From positions 1 to 11,744 of the forward strand of contig BJHC01000024.1 of assembly GCA_014191535.1 (NCBI GenBank): a stretch of DNA of 11,744 nt. The letters run 5' to 3'. This document shows positions 1-6,525 of this stretch, piece by piece; position 1 is the first letter of the stretch; every line of letters starts with the position of its first letter. The notes beneath the pieces were generated by a model. It saw only the letters and a program-made list of their open reading frames with translations, was not told the origin of the DNA and did no database searches. Source of the DNA: Cyanobium sp. (lineage in GTDB: Bacteria > Cyanobacteriota > Cyanobacteriia > PCC-6307 > Cyanobiaceae). The translations under genes and the position numbers were made by a program.

Positions 1-1071
1 TGCAGCCTCAGCGCCGGCGAGCCTGATTTCGACACCCCGGCCTTCATCCGGCAGGCCGCCGCCACCGCCCTGGAGGCGGGCCACACCCGCTACGGCCCCG
101 CCGCCGGTGAACCGGCCCTGCGGGAGGCGATCGCCGCCAAGCTCAGCCAGGAGAACGGGGTCGCCACCCGAACCGAGCAGGTGCTGGTCACCAACGGTGG
201 CAAGCAGGCGCTCTACAACCTGTTCCAGGTGCTGCTGGGCCCTGGCGATGAGCTGTTGCTGCCGGCGCCCTACTGGCTGAGTTACCCGGAGATCGCCCAA
301 CTGGCTGGGGCCAGCGTGCGCCTGATCCCCAGCAGCGCCAGCGAAGGCTTCCGCCTCAACCCCCAGCGCCTGGAGGCGGCCATCACCCCCGCCAGCAAGC
401 TGCTGGTGCTCAACAGCCCCTCCAACCCCACGGGCATGGTGAGCAGCCGGGCCGAGCTGGAGGCGATTGCTGCGGTGCTGCGGCGCCATCCGCAGCTGGC
501 GGTGGTGTGCGACGACATCTACGAATTCCTGCTGGCCCCGGGCCTGCAACACCACAGCCTGGCGGCCCTGGCGCCAGACCTGGCCGATCGGGTGTTCTCC
601 GTGAACGGCTTTGCCAAGGGCTGGGCCATGACGGGCTGGCGCATCGGCTGGCTGGCGGGCAACGCCGCGGTGGTGAAGGCGGCCATCGCCCTGCAGAGCC
701 AGAGCACGAGCAATGTGTGCAGCTTCGCCCAGTTCGGCGCCCTGGCGGCGATCACGGGTTCCCGCGACTGCGTGCACGCCATGGCGGAGCAGTTCAACCG
801 CCGCCGCACCCTGCTCAGCGATGGACTGCGGGCCATCCCTGGCCTCACCCTGCTGCCGCCGGAGGGGGCCTTTTATGCCTTCCCCGACATCAGCAGCACC
901 GGGCTCGATTCCATGACCATCTGCAACCGTCTGCTGGAGGAGCAGGGGTTGGCGGTGGTGCCCGGGGTGGCCTTCGGCGACGACGGCTGCATCCGCCTCT
1001 CCTGCGCCGCCTCCGAGGCCACCATTCACGACGGATTGGAGAGACTGGAGCGGTTCATCCGCGGCCTCTAG
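1..1071 (+). CDS. Class I/II aminotransferase (aspartate aminotransferase-like), 5' end cut off by window
   Basis: This is a pyridoxal-phosphate fold-type I aminotransferase, cytosolic, probably acting on aspartate or a related amino acid with 2-oxoglutarate. The frame is open from base 1; 356 codons are visible, so roughly 30 N-terminal residues of a usual ~390-residue protein are missing. Visible motifs, by window codon: the N-terminal SLSAGEPDFDTP segment (2-13), SPSNPTG (139-145), CDDIYE (170-175) with the aspartate that contacts the cofactor ring nitrogen, NGFAKGWAMTGWRIGW (202-217) with the Schiff-base lysine at codon 206 (bases 616-618), and a C-terminal RLSCAAS whose arginine is the usual carboxylate binder. 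These motifs fit the Ib subgroup of aspartate aminotransferases. The stop TAG is 11 bases before the next gene, so co-transcription is likely. The precise substrate cannot be read from sequence; other amino donors are possible. Confidence 0.93.
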   Translation, partial: CSLSAGEPDFDTPAFIRQAAATALEAGHTRYGPAAGEPALREAIAAKLSQENGVATRTEQVLVTNGGKQALYNLFQVLLGPGDELLLPAPYWLSYPEIAQLAGASVRLIPSSASEGFRLNPQRLEAAITPASKLLVLNSPSNPTGMVSSRAELEAIAAVLRRHPQLAVVCDDIYEFLLAPGLQHHSLAALAPDLADRVFSVNGFAKGWAMTGWRIGWLAGNAAVVKAAIALQSQSTSNVCSFAQFGALAAITGSRDCVHAMAEQFNRRRTLLSDGLRAIPGLTLLPPEGAFYAFPDISSTGLDSMTICNRLLEEQGLAVVPGVAFGDDGCIRLSCAASEATIHDGLERLERFIRGL

Positions 1072-1082
1072 CCGCCCCCCCG

Positions 1083-2075
1083 ATGCGCATCTCCCTCTCC
1101 CGGGCCCTGGCCCGGACCACCGGCCACGGCCGAGAACGTTCGGCCGCCGTGGCCACGGGCCTCAGCCTGGCGCTGCTCACGGCGGTCCTGCCCACCACGC
1201 CCCTCGCCCCCGGATTGGGGGTGATGCCGGCGGCCCAAGCGCAGCCTGCCAAACAGCGACCGCTGCTGCGCATCAGCGCCATCCCGGACCAGAACCCCGA
1301 AAAACTGAACCGCCTCTACGGGCTCGTAGCCAGTGAACTGAGCCAGCAACTGGGCGTGCCGGTGAAGTACGTGCCGATGACCGATTACGCCGCGGCGGTG
1401 ACAGCCTTCCGCACCGGTGATCTGGACCTGGTCTGGTTCGGCGGCCTCACCGGTGTGCAGGCCCGCCTGCAGAAACCGAACGCACGGGTGCTCGCCCAAC
1501 GCGACATCGATGTGTCGTTCAAGAGCATCTTCATCGCGAATACCCGCAGCGGCCTCAAACCGGTGCGCAACATCGACGGCCTGCGCGAATTGAAGGGCCG
1601 CCGCTTCACCTTCGGCTCGGAAAGCTCCACCTCCGGCCGGCTGATGCCCCAGTACTTCCTCGCCCAGGCGGGGGTAAAACTCAAAGACTTCGCCGGTGGC
1701 GCCCCCGGCTTCAGCGGCAGCCACGACGCCACCATTGCCCTGGTGCAGAGCGGCGCCTACGACGCCGGCGCCGTGAACGAGCAGGTGTGGCGCTCCAGCC
1801 TGCACAACGGCAAGGCCAACCGCGCCAAGGTGATGGCCATTTGGAAATCGCCGGGCTACCCCGACTACCACTGGATCGCCCAGGGAAATCTGGACACCCG
1901 CTTTGGCAAAGGCTTCACCGTGAAGCTGCAGCAGGCGATCCTCAGCTGGCGCCCCAGCGATCCGCAGCAGAAGGCGATCCTGAGCCTGTTCGGCGCTCAG
2001 CAGTTCATCCAGGCCAGCCCGGGCGAGTACAAGCGCATCGAGCAGGTGGGGCGCGAGATCGGCAAAATCCGCTGA
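1083..2075 (+). CDS. phnD: PhnD-like periplasmic binding protein of an oxyanion ABC transporter (phosphonate/phosphite or selenate type)
   Basis: A 330-residue periplasmic solute-binding protein. The ATG at 1083 is chosen because it is the first start after the aminotransferase stop and gives a signal peptide: a basic N-terminus, a hydrophobic stretch at about residues 21-36, and a signal-peptidase-I-like AQA at 51-53. The mature part starts with ISAIPDQNPEKLNRLYG (64-80), then DYAAAVTAFRTGDLDLVWFG (101-120), SSTSGRLMP (181-189) and SGSHDAT (211-217). In the PhnD/PtxB family the STSG loop (here 182-185) and nearby backbone hold the oxyanion. The wording of the protein resembles the PhnD1 proteins of Prochlorococcus and Synechococcus, which databases label either phosphonate-binding or putative selenate-binding. 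The ligand (phosphite, phosphonate, phosphate or selenate) is therefore open. A 5-bp hairpin spans the preceding gene's stop (1061-1075). The matching ATPase and permease follow at 2521-4856. Confidence 0.9.
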   Translation: MRISLSRALARTTGHGRERSAAVATGLSLALLTAVLPTTPLAPGLGVMPAAQAQPAKQRPLLRISAIPDQNPEKLNRLYGLVASELSQQLGVPVKYVPMTDYAAAVTAFRTGDLDLVWFGGLTGVQARLQKPNARVLAQRDIDVSFKSIFIANTRSGLKPVRNIDGLRELKGRRFTFGSESSTSGRLMPQYFLAQAGVKLKDFAGGAPGFSGSHDATIALVQSGAYDAGAVNEQVWRSSLHNGKANRAKVMAIWKSPGYPDYHWIAQGNLDTRFGKGFTVKLQQAILSWRPSDPQQKAILSLFGAQQFIQASPGEYKRIEQVGREIGKIR

Positions 2076-2118
2076 TCGCGGCGCCGGGCTGGGCCCCCTG
2101 GCCAAGCAGCCGCAGAAT

Positions 2119-2140
2119 GGAGGGGTCAGACCACCCCTCC
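2119..2140 (+). terminator. GC-rich hairpin after phnD
   Basis: A perfect 8-bp inverted repeat, GGAGGGGT (2119-2126) and ACCCCTCC (2133-2140), encloses a 6-base loop. It is 43 bases after the phnD stop and 35 bases before the next ORF. No T tract follows, so it may be a weak terminator, an RNA-stabilising 3' hairpin or an attenuation point that keeps the binding protein in excess over the ATPase and permease. The hairpin is directly visible; the role is inferred. Confidence 0.5.
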
Positions 2141-2174
2141 TGGGCCCTGCCCTCCGCATGAGCCCGCTCTCCCC

Positions 2175-2405
2175 ATGACGCTGCTGATCGACCTGGTGCT
2201 CGTGGCGGCCGGCCTGCTGCTGTGGCAACGGAGCTGCAGCGAAGGGGATGACGTGTGGGTGTTGTTTCTGCGCAGCCTGGCGGTGATCGACCTGGCGGTG
2301 ATCGTGCTGGGCAACGGCGTGCTGTGGGTGGAGCTGGGGCTGCTGGCCCTGGTGCTCAGCCTGCCGTCGGTGGCCCGGCTCGAGCGGCGGGAGCGCCGCC
2401 CATGA
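2175..2405 (+). CDS. Small hydrophobic membrane protein of unknown function
   Basis: A 76-residue protein with two to three hydrophobic segments (about residues 2-17, 32-47 and 49-66) and a basic tail, ARLERRERRP, at the C-terminus, so it should sit in the cytoplasmic membrane with the tail inside. It lies between the binding-protein gene and the ATPase gene of the transporter, on the same strand, and its stop overlaps the start of the next small ORF by ATGA. I do not recognise the family with certainty. The arrangement of a loop, an acidic residue and a final hydrophobic segment ending in an Arg/Glu-rich tail faintly recalls the MrpF/MnhF subunit of cation/proton antiporters, but the match is too weak for a name. 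A six-codon ORF (2158-2178) ends on its start codon. Confidence 0.6.
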   Translation: MTLLIDLVLVAAGLLLWQRSCSEGDDVWVLFLRSLAVIDLAVIVLGNGVLWVELGLLALVLSLPSVARLERRERRP

Positions 2406-2482
2406 ACCCCCGCGGCCCCGATCTGGTGGAACTGGCCCTGGTGGGCCTGATTCTGGCCCTGATGGCCTTCCGATTCGGCTGA
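2402..2482 (+). CDS. 26-residue single-pass membrane microprotein (hypothetical)
   Basis: A tiny ORF encoding 26 residues: a short polar start (MNPRGPDLVE) followed by one hydrophobic stretch, LALVGLILALMAF (residues 11-23), and a short RFG end. The start overlaps the preceding stop as ATGA, the same junction type used by three other gene pairs in this run, which is the main reason for believing it. It ends 38 bases before the ATPase gene. It could be a membrane microprotein partner of the preceding 76-residue protein or of the transporter, or a chance ORF in GC-rich DNA. No function can be assigned. Confidence 0.42.
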   Translation: MNPRGPDLVELALVGLILALMAFRFG

Positions 2483-2520
2483 GCCCAGGGGCCCGACCGG
2501 CCAACCGGCAGCATGGGTCC

Positions 2521-3315
2521 ATGGCCTCCGCCAGCCCCGCCACCCAGCAGCCCCCGGTGCTCGAGCTCCGGCAGATCCAGGTGCCCGGGCGCCAGCAGCC
2601 TCGGCTGGATGGGGTGTCGTTGCGGCTGCAGGCCGGCGAACGGGTGGCCTTGCTGGGGCCCAGCGGCGCCGGCAAAAGCACGCTGCTGGCGGTGGCCAAC
2701 GGGCTACTCACCCCCCAGCGCGGCGACGTGCTCTGGCAGGGGCAGCCGCGGGCGCGCAGCGCCAGGGCCCGGCGCCGGCAACAGGCCCGCATCGGCACCC
2801 TCTGGCAGGACCTGCGCCTGATCGATGAATTGACGGTGCAGCAGACCCTCAACTGCGGCCGGCTGGCGCAGTGGGGTTGGCCGCGGGCCCTGCTCAACCT
2901 GCTGCTGCCCCTGGACACCACCGCCTGCCGGGAGGCCCTGCGCCAGCTCGACCTGGATCCCGAGCTGCTGGAGCAGCCCGTGTCGCTGCTCTCCGGCGGC
3001 CAGCGGCAACGGGTGGCCATCGCCCGGCTGCTGCGCCAGGAGCCCACCCTGCTGCTGGCGGACGAACCCCTGGCCAGCCTCGACCCACGCTTGGCCCAAG
3101 AGCTGCTGGAGCTGTTGCTGCGCCACAGCCATGCCCCCCGGGCGCTGCTGCTGAGCCTGCACCGGCCCGATCTGCTGCAGGGGTTTGACCGTGTCGTCGG
3201 GTTACGGCAGGGGCGGCTGGTGTTGGATCAGCCGGTGGCGCTCCTGCAACCCGAGCAGCTGCAGCAGCTTTATGCGGGCAGCGGTGGGCTGGTGATGCCC
3301 CTGAGCGTGGGATGA
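2521..3315 (+). CDS. phnC: PhnC-like ABC transporter ATP-binding protein
   Basis: A 264-residue ATPase that should power uptake of the ligand delivered by the PhnD-like protein. All nucleotide-binding motifs are intact: Walker A GPSGAGKST (46-54), Q-loop glutamine 96, signature LSGGQ (157-161), Walker B LLLADEP (177-183) with catalytic Glu182, D-loop SLD (186-188) and H-loop His214. Length matches the usual 240-280 for PhnC. The ATG at 2521 is the first usable start in frame; no clear Shine-Dalgarno sequence precedes it. The stop overlaps the permease start by four bases (ATGA at 3312-3315), indicating translational coupling and a fixed ATPase/permease ratio. Assignment as PhnC rather than another importer ATPase rests on the neighbours more than on the ATPase itself. 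Confidence 0.9.
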   Translation: MASASPATQQPPVLELRQIQVPGRQQPRLDGVSLRLQAGERVALLGPSGAGKSTLLAVANGLLTPQRGDVLWQGQPRARSARARRRQQARIGTLWQDLRLIDELTVQQTLNCGRLAQWGWPRALLNLLLPLDTTACREALRQLDLDPELLEQPVSLLSGGQRQRVAIARLLRQEPTLLLADEPLASLDPRLAQELLELLLRHSHAPRALLLSLHRPDLLQGFDRVVGLRQGRLVLDQPVALLQPEQLQQLYAGSGGLVMPLSVG

Positions 3316-4856
3316 AGCCGGCCGCTCCGCTGCTGCCGCTTCTGCCCGCCCTGGTGCTGCTGCCCCTGGTGGTGCTGCTGCCGGGACTGATCCACGGCGG
3401 TGGCTGGGATCTGGTGGCTCAGTTCCTGCTGGCGTCACTGCAGCCCAGCCATGACCCCCTGGTGCTGCACTCGCTGTTCGGGGGGTTGGGCATCACCGTT
3501 GGCATGGCCCTGCTGGGCTGGGCCATGAGCCTGCTGCTGGGGATTCCGCTGGGATTGCTGAGCTCACGGCTGCTGTGGCGCAGCCTGTTGGGTACAGCCC
3601 TGCCGGCGGAGCTGCTGCGGCGGGTGCTGGCGGTGCCGCGCTCGATCCATGAACTGATCTGGGGCTTGCTGCTGTTGCAGCTGGTGGGGCAGCAGCCGGC
3701 GGTGGCGGTGCTGGCGATCGCCATTCCCTTCGGGGCCCTGGTGGCGCGCGTGGTGAGCGATCTGCTCGATGCCCTGCCGGAGCACAGCCTGCAGGCCCTG
3801 CTGGCGGCCGGCATCCCGGCACCGTCGGCCTTGCTCACCGCCCTCGGGCCGCCGCTGCTGCCGGGGCTGATCAGCTATGGCGGCTACCGCCTGGAATGCG
3901 CCCTGCGCAGCGCCACCCTGCTGGGGGTGTTCGGGCTGGGGGGCCTGGGCAATGAGTTGCTGCTGACGCTGCAATCGCTGCAGTTCCACGAACTGTGGAG
4001 CGGGCTGTGGCTGTTGCTGGCGGTGATGCTCAGCCTGGAGGCGCTGGTATCAGCCCTGCGGCGCCGCTGGAGCATGCCGGCGCGGCTGGCCCTGGAGCAA
4101 CGCCGGCCCGTGGGCCGTTGCGGGCGCGAAATCCTCCTGGCGGCCGTGGCCCTGGTGCCGCTGCTGCTGGGGGTCGGCCGGGCCCTGGCGGTGGAACCGG
4201 CGGCACTGCTGCACTGGCAGCCCCTGCCGCCGCTGCCGCCCGGAGGCTGGCAGGCCGCCCTGCAGTTGCCCTGGCTGAGCTTGATGGGCCAGACGTTGCT
4301 GCTCACCCTGCTGGCGGCGGCCCTGGCGGTGGGCCTGGCACCCGTGCTGTTGCTGTTAGTGGCCCCCTGGCGCTGGGGCGGCTGGCTGCTGCGCCTGCTC
4401 TGGGCCCTGGGACGGCTGTGGCCACCGCCGCTCACCGCCCTGCTGCTGTTGTTTGTGCTCAAGCCCAGCCTGATCACCGCCGCCCTGGCCCTCGGCTTCC
4501 ACAACCTCGGCATCCTGGGGCGGCTGCCGCGGGAGGGGGTGGAGGCCGCCGGCCCTGAGCGGGAGGAAGCCCTGCGCTGCAGTGGCAGCGGACCGCGCCT
4601 GGCGCTGCTCTACGGACGCTTCAGTGGCCTGGCCCGCTCGTACCTGGCCTATGGCGCCTACCGGGCCGATGTGATCCTGCGGGAAACGGTGGTGGTGGGG
4701 TTGGTGGCCGGCACCGGCCTGGGCAGCCAACTGCGCGAAAGCCTCAGTGCCTTTGCCTTCGATCAGCTGGCCCTGCTGCTGGCCGCCTATGCGGTGCTGA
4801 CGCTGCTGGGGGAAGATCTCAGCGACCGCGCCCGCCGGGCCCTGCTGCGCTCATGA
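3312..4856 (+). CDS. phnE: Double-length PhnE-like ABC permease (two membrane domains in one chain)
   Basis: A 514-residue, strongly hydrophobic permease, about twice the usual ~260-290 residues of PhnE. It contains two related halves. Each half ends with the cytoplasmic coupling-loop region followed by a PhnE-type motif: GGYRLECALRSATLLGVFG (190-208) with GLGGLG (208-213) in the first half, and AYRADVILRETVVVGLV (449-465) with GTGLG (467-471) in the second. The shared pattern is YR, an Arg three to five residues before a short hydrophobic run, then a glycine pair. The chain therefore probably supplies both membrane domains of the importer, so a homodimer of permeases is not needed. A basic linker region (about 250-272) separates the halves. 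ATGA overlaps occur on both sides, with the ATPase gene and with the GDSL hydrolase gene. Confidence 0.9.
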   Translation: MKPAAPLLPLLPALVLLPLVVLLPGLIHGGGWDLVAQFLLASLQPSHDPLVLHSLFGGLGITVGMALLGWAMSLLLGIPLGLLSSRLLWRSLLGTALPAELLRRVLAVPRSIHELIWGLLLLQLVGQQPAVAVLAIAIPFGALVARVVSDLLDALPEHSLQALLAAGIPAPSALLTALGPPLLPGLISYGGYRLECALRSATLLGVFGLGGLGNELLLTLQSLQFHELWSGLWLLLAVMLSLEALVSALRRRWSMPARLALEQRRPVGRCGREILLAAVALVPLLLGVGRALAVEPAALLHWQPLPPLPPGGWQAALQLPWLSLMGQTLLLTLLAAALAVGLAPVLLLLVAPWRWGGWLLRLLWALGRLWPPPLTALLLLFVLKPSLITAALALGFHNLGILGRLPREGVEAAGPEREEALRCSGSGPRLALLYGRFSGLARSYLAYGAYRADVILRETVVVGLVAGTGLGSQLRESLSAFAFDQLALLLAAYAVLTLLGEDLSDRARRALLRS

Positions 4857-5530
4857 GCCTCACCATCCCCCGCAAGCTGATCGTGCTGGGGGACAGCGGG
4901 GTCTACGGCTGGGGGGACCCGGAGGAAGGCGGCTGGTGCGAACGGCTCCGTCGCCACTGGATGGGACTGCCCGGTGCCCCCGTGCTCTACCCGCTGGGGG
5001 TGCGGGGCGATGGGCTGGAGCGCGTGGCCGCCCGCTGGCGCCAGGAGGTGAGCTGCCGCGGCGAGCTGCGGCGCCAGCTGCCCCAGGGGGTGCTGCTCTC
5101 CCTCGGTCTGAACGACAGCGCCCGGGTGGGGCGCGCCGATGGGCGGCCCCAGCTGGATGCCGATGGATTTCTGTTCGGCCTGCAGCAGCTGCTTGGGCAA
5201 ATCCGGCCCCTGGCACCGGTGCTGGTGCTGGGACTGACGCCGGTGGATGAGCAGGCGATGCCCTTCGCCGATGTGCTCTGGTACGGCCTTGAGCAGGTGC
5301 GCCACTACGAAGGCCTGCTGGAGGAGGCCTGCCTGGAGGCGGATGTGCCCTTCCTGCCGCTGCTCGACTCCCTGCTGGCCGACCCCGCCTGGTTGCAGTG
5401 GTTGGGCCCCGATGGTCTGCATCTCAACAGTGAGGGGCACCGTCAGGTGTACGAGCGGGTGCGGCACTGGCCGGCGCTGCTGCGCTGGGCGGATCTGCAG
5501 CCGCTGCAGGGCACCACACCGCTGGCCTGA
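4853..5530 (+). CDS. GDSL-family (SGNH) serine hydrolase
   Basis: A 225-residue hydrolase of the SGNH superfamily, likely an esterase or lipase-like enzyme. Block I is LGDSGVYGWG (12-21) with nucleophile Ser15; block II glycine is in RGDG (51-54); block III is GLND (85-88) with Asn87; block V is DGLH (187-190), giving the catalytic Asp187 and His190. All four S-G-N-H residues are thus present. There is no signal peptide, so the enzyme should be cytosolic. The ATG overlaps the permease stop (ATGA at 4853-4856), tying it to the transporter operon; an action on an imported or transport-related ester is a possible inference, but nothing in the sequence defines the substrate. Confidence 0.92.
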   Translation: MSLTIPRKLIVLGDSGVYGWGDPEEGGWCERLRRHWMGLPGAPVLYPLGVRGDGLERVAARWRQEVSCRGELRRQLPQGVLLSLGLNDSARVGRADGRPQLDADGFLFGLQQLLGQIRPLAPVLVLGLTPVDEQAMPFADVLWYGLEQVRHYEGLLEEACLEADVPFLPLLDSLLADPAWLQWLGPDGLHLNSEGHRQVYERVRHWPALLRWADLQPLQGTTPLA

Positions 5531-5559
5531 GCGCCTCCCCCGGTTGGGGGATTCAGGCG
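5525..5559 (+). terminator. Hairpin at the end of the transporter operon
   Basis: CCCCC (5537-5541) and GGGGG (5546-5550) form a tight stem with loop GGTT. Two alternative outer stems extend it: CGCCT (5532-5536) with AGGCG (5555-5559), or GCCTGA (5525-5530, including the hydrolase stop codon) with TCAGGC (5553-5558). No T tract follows. It is the best candidate for the end of the operon transcript and lies about 75 bases before the sigma factor start. Confidence 0.5.
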
Positions 5560-5595
5560 GGTGCAGTGGGGGGAGCGACGCGGGGTGGCAGGGCG

Positions 5596-5626
5596 CGGAC
5601 CGTGGAAACACGGACCTCCACGGACC
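5596..5626 (+). repeat. Triple CGGACC repeat and GAAA-loop hairpin before the sigma factor gene
   Basis: CGGACC occurs three times at 5596-5601, 5611-5616 and 5621-5626, the last two within an eight-base direct repeat CACGGACC (5609-5616 and 5620-5627). CCGTG (5600-5604) and CACGG (5609-5613) form a 5-bp stem with a GAAA tetraloop, a stable RNA loop type. The element ends 8 bases before the chosen start of the sigma factor, so it could influence translation initiation or bind a regulator. The pattern is seen; the role is a guess. Confidence 0.35.
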
Positions 5627-5634
5627 CGACTCCC

Positions 5635-6525
5635 ATGCACGCCCCCGGCCCCGAACGCAACGCCGAACTGCTGGCGGCCTATGGCCGCAACCCCAGCACC
5701 GCCAACCGCAATGCGGTGGTGCACGCCAACCTGCCGCTGGTCTGGCGGCTGGCCCGGGAGGAAAGTCGCCGCAGCGGCCACAACATCGACGACCTGGTGC
5801 AGGTGGGCTGCATCGGGCTGATCAAAGCGGTGGAGCGCTTCGAAGCCCAGCGGGGCTCCACCTTGAGCACGGCGGCCTGCCCCTGGATCCGCGGCGCCAT
5901 GCGCCAATACCTGCGGGATCGCTGCCGACCCCTGACCGGCAGCCATCACCTGCTGGATCTGGTGGGCCGGGGCCAACGGCTGCAGCACCAGCGCCTGCAC
6001 CAGGGGCTACCTCCCCTCCCACCCGAGGCCTTGGCCGAAGCGCTCGGCACCAGCCTGGAGCGTTGGCGGGAAGGCCTGGCCCTGCAACGGGGGCTGCGGT
6101 TGGCCAGCCTGGATCAACCCCAGGGCGATGCCGACGGCGTGGCCCTGGTGGAGCTGCTGCCGGCACCGGAGGCCGACGGCACGGCCAGCACGGGCTATGG
6201 CGCCGCCATCCGCTGGGAACAACGGCGCCTGCTCTGGCGCAGCCTCAAGGGGCTGGAGCGCAGCCAGCGCCGGCTGGTGCTGGGGCGGGTGCTGCTGCAG
6301 CGCTCCTGGCGGGAGCTGGGGCAGCAGCTGGGGCTCAGCGGCAAGGTGAGCCAGCGGCGCTGCCAGCAGGCCCTGGCCCAGCTGCGGCAACGGCTGCAGG
6401 AGAGCGAGCGGCCCGGCCCGCCGCTGTCCAGGCCGGAGGTCAGACCAACCCCAGCCCCTGGGCCAACAGCATCGCCAACACGGCCGCCAGCAGGGTCTGA
6501 ATGGCATTCACCAGTTCATTGCTGA
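5635..6525 (+). CDS. Sigma-70 family RNA polymerase sigma factor (alternative, group-3-like)
   Basis: A 296-residue sigma factor that would direct RNA polymerase to a particular promoter set. Region 2 spans about residues 27-96, with NLPLVWRLA (32-40), IDDLVQVGCIGLIKAVERFE (51-70) for core binding and -10 recognition, and STAACPWIRGAMRQYLRDR (78-96). Region 3 is about 110-155, ending in SLDQP. Region 4 (about 190-245) contains the helix-turn-helix WRELGQQLGLSGKVSQRRCQ (215-234) for -35 recognition. Region 1 is absent, which with the length and divergent region 3 fits a group 3 rather than a primary factor. The ATG at 5635 is preferred; the frame stays open to 5566 but that part is low-complexity. 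The last ~28 residues are Pro/Arg-rich and overlap the convergent DUF92 gene. Regulon unknown. Confidence 0.88.
   Translation: MHAPGPERNAELLAAYGRNPSTANRNAVVHANLPLVWRLAREESRRSGHNIDDLVQVGCIGLIKAVERFEAQRGSTLSTAACPWIRGAMRQYLRDRCRPLTGSHHLLDLVGRGQRLQHQRLHQGLPPLPPEALAEALGTSLERWREGLALQRGLRLASLDQPQGDADGVALVELLPAPEADGTASTGYGAAIRWEQRRLLWRSLKGLERSQRRLVLGRVLLQRSWRELGQQLGLSGKVSQRRCQQALAQLRQRLQESERPGPPLSRPEVRPTPAPGPTASPTRPPAGSEWHSPVHC

Noticed and set aside
127-134. HIP1-type palindrome GCGATCGC (also at 3714-3721)
   Set aside because: Only two copies, both inside genes; at this GC content that is not clearly above chance, so it is weak support for the cyanobacterial origin only.
2124-2132. GGTCAGACC at 2124-2132 and again at 6438-6446 as a shared motif
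   Set aside because: One copy is inside the phnD hairpin and the other contains the DUF92 stop codon; two 9-mers in 11.7 kb with unrelated context are not enough for a motif.
1068-3047. 659-codon open frame on the minus strand
   Set aside because: It runs antisense to phnD, the small ORFs and phnC, is low-complexity in residues typical of GC-rich shadow frames, and has no recognisable domain.
5247-6500. 417-codon plus-strand frame across the hydrolase and sigma genes
   Set aside because: It overlaps two well-supported genes in another frame and gives Gly/Pro/Ala-rich protein without motifs.
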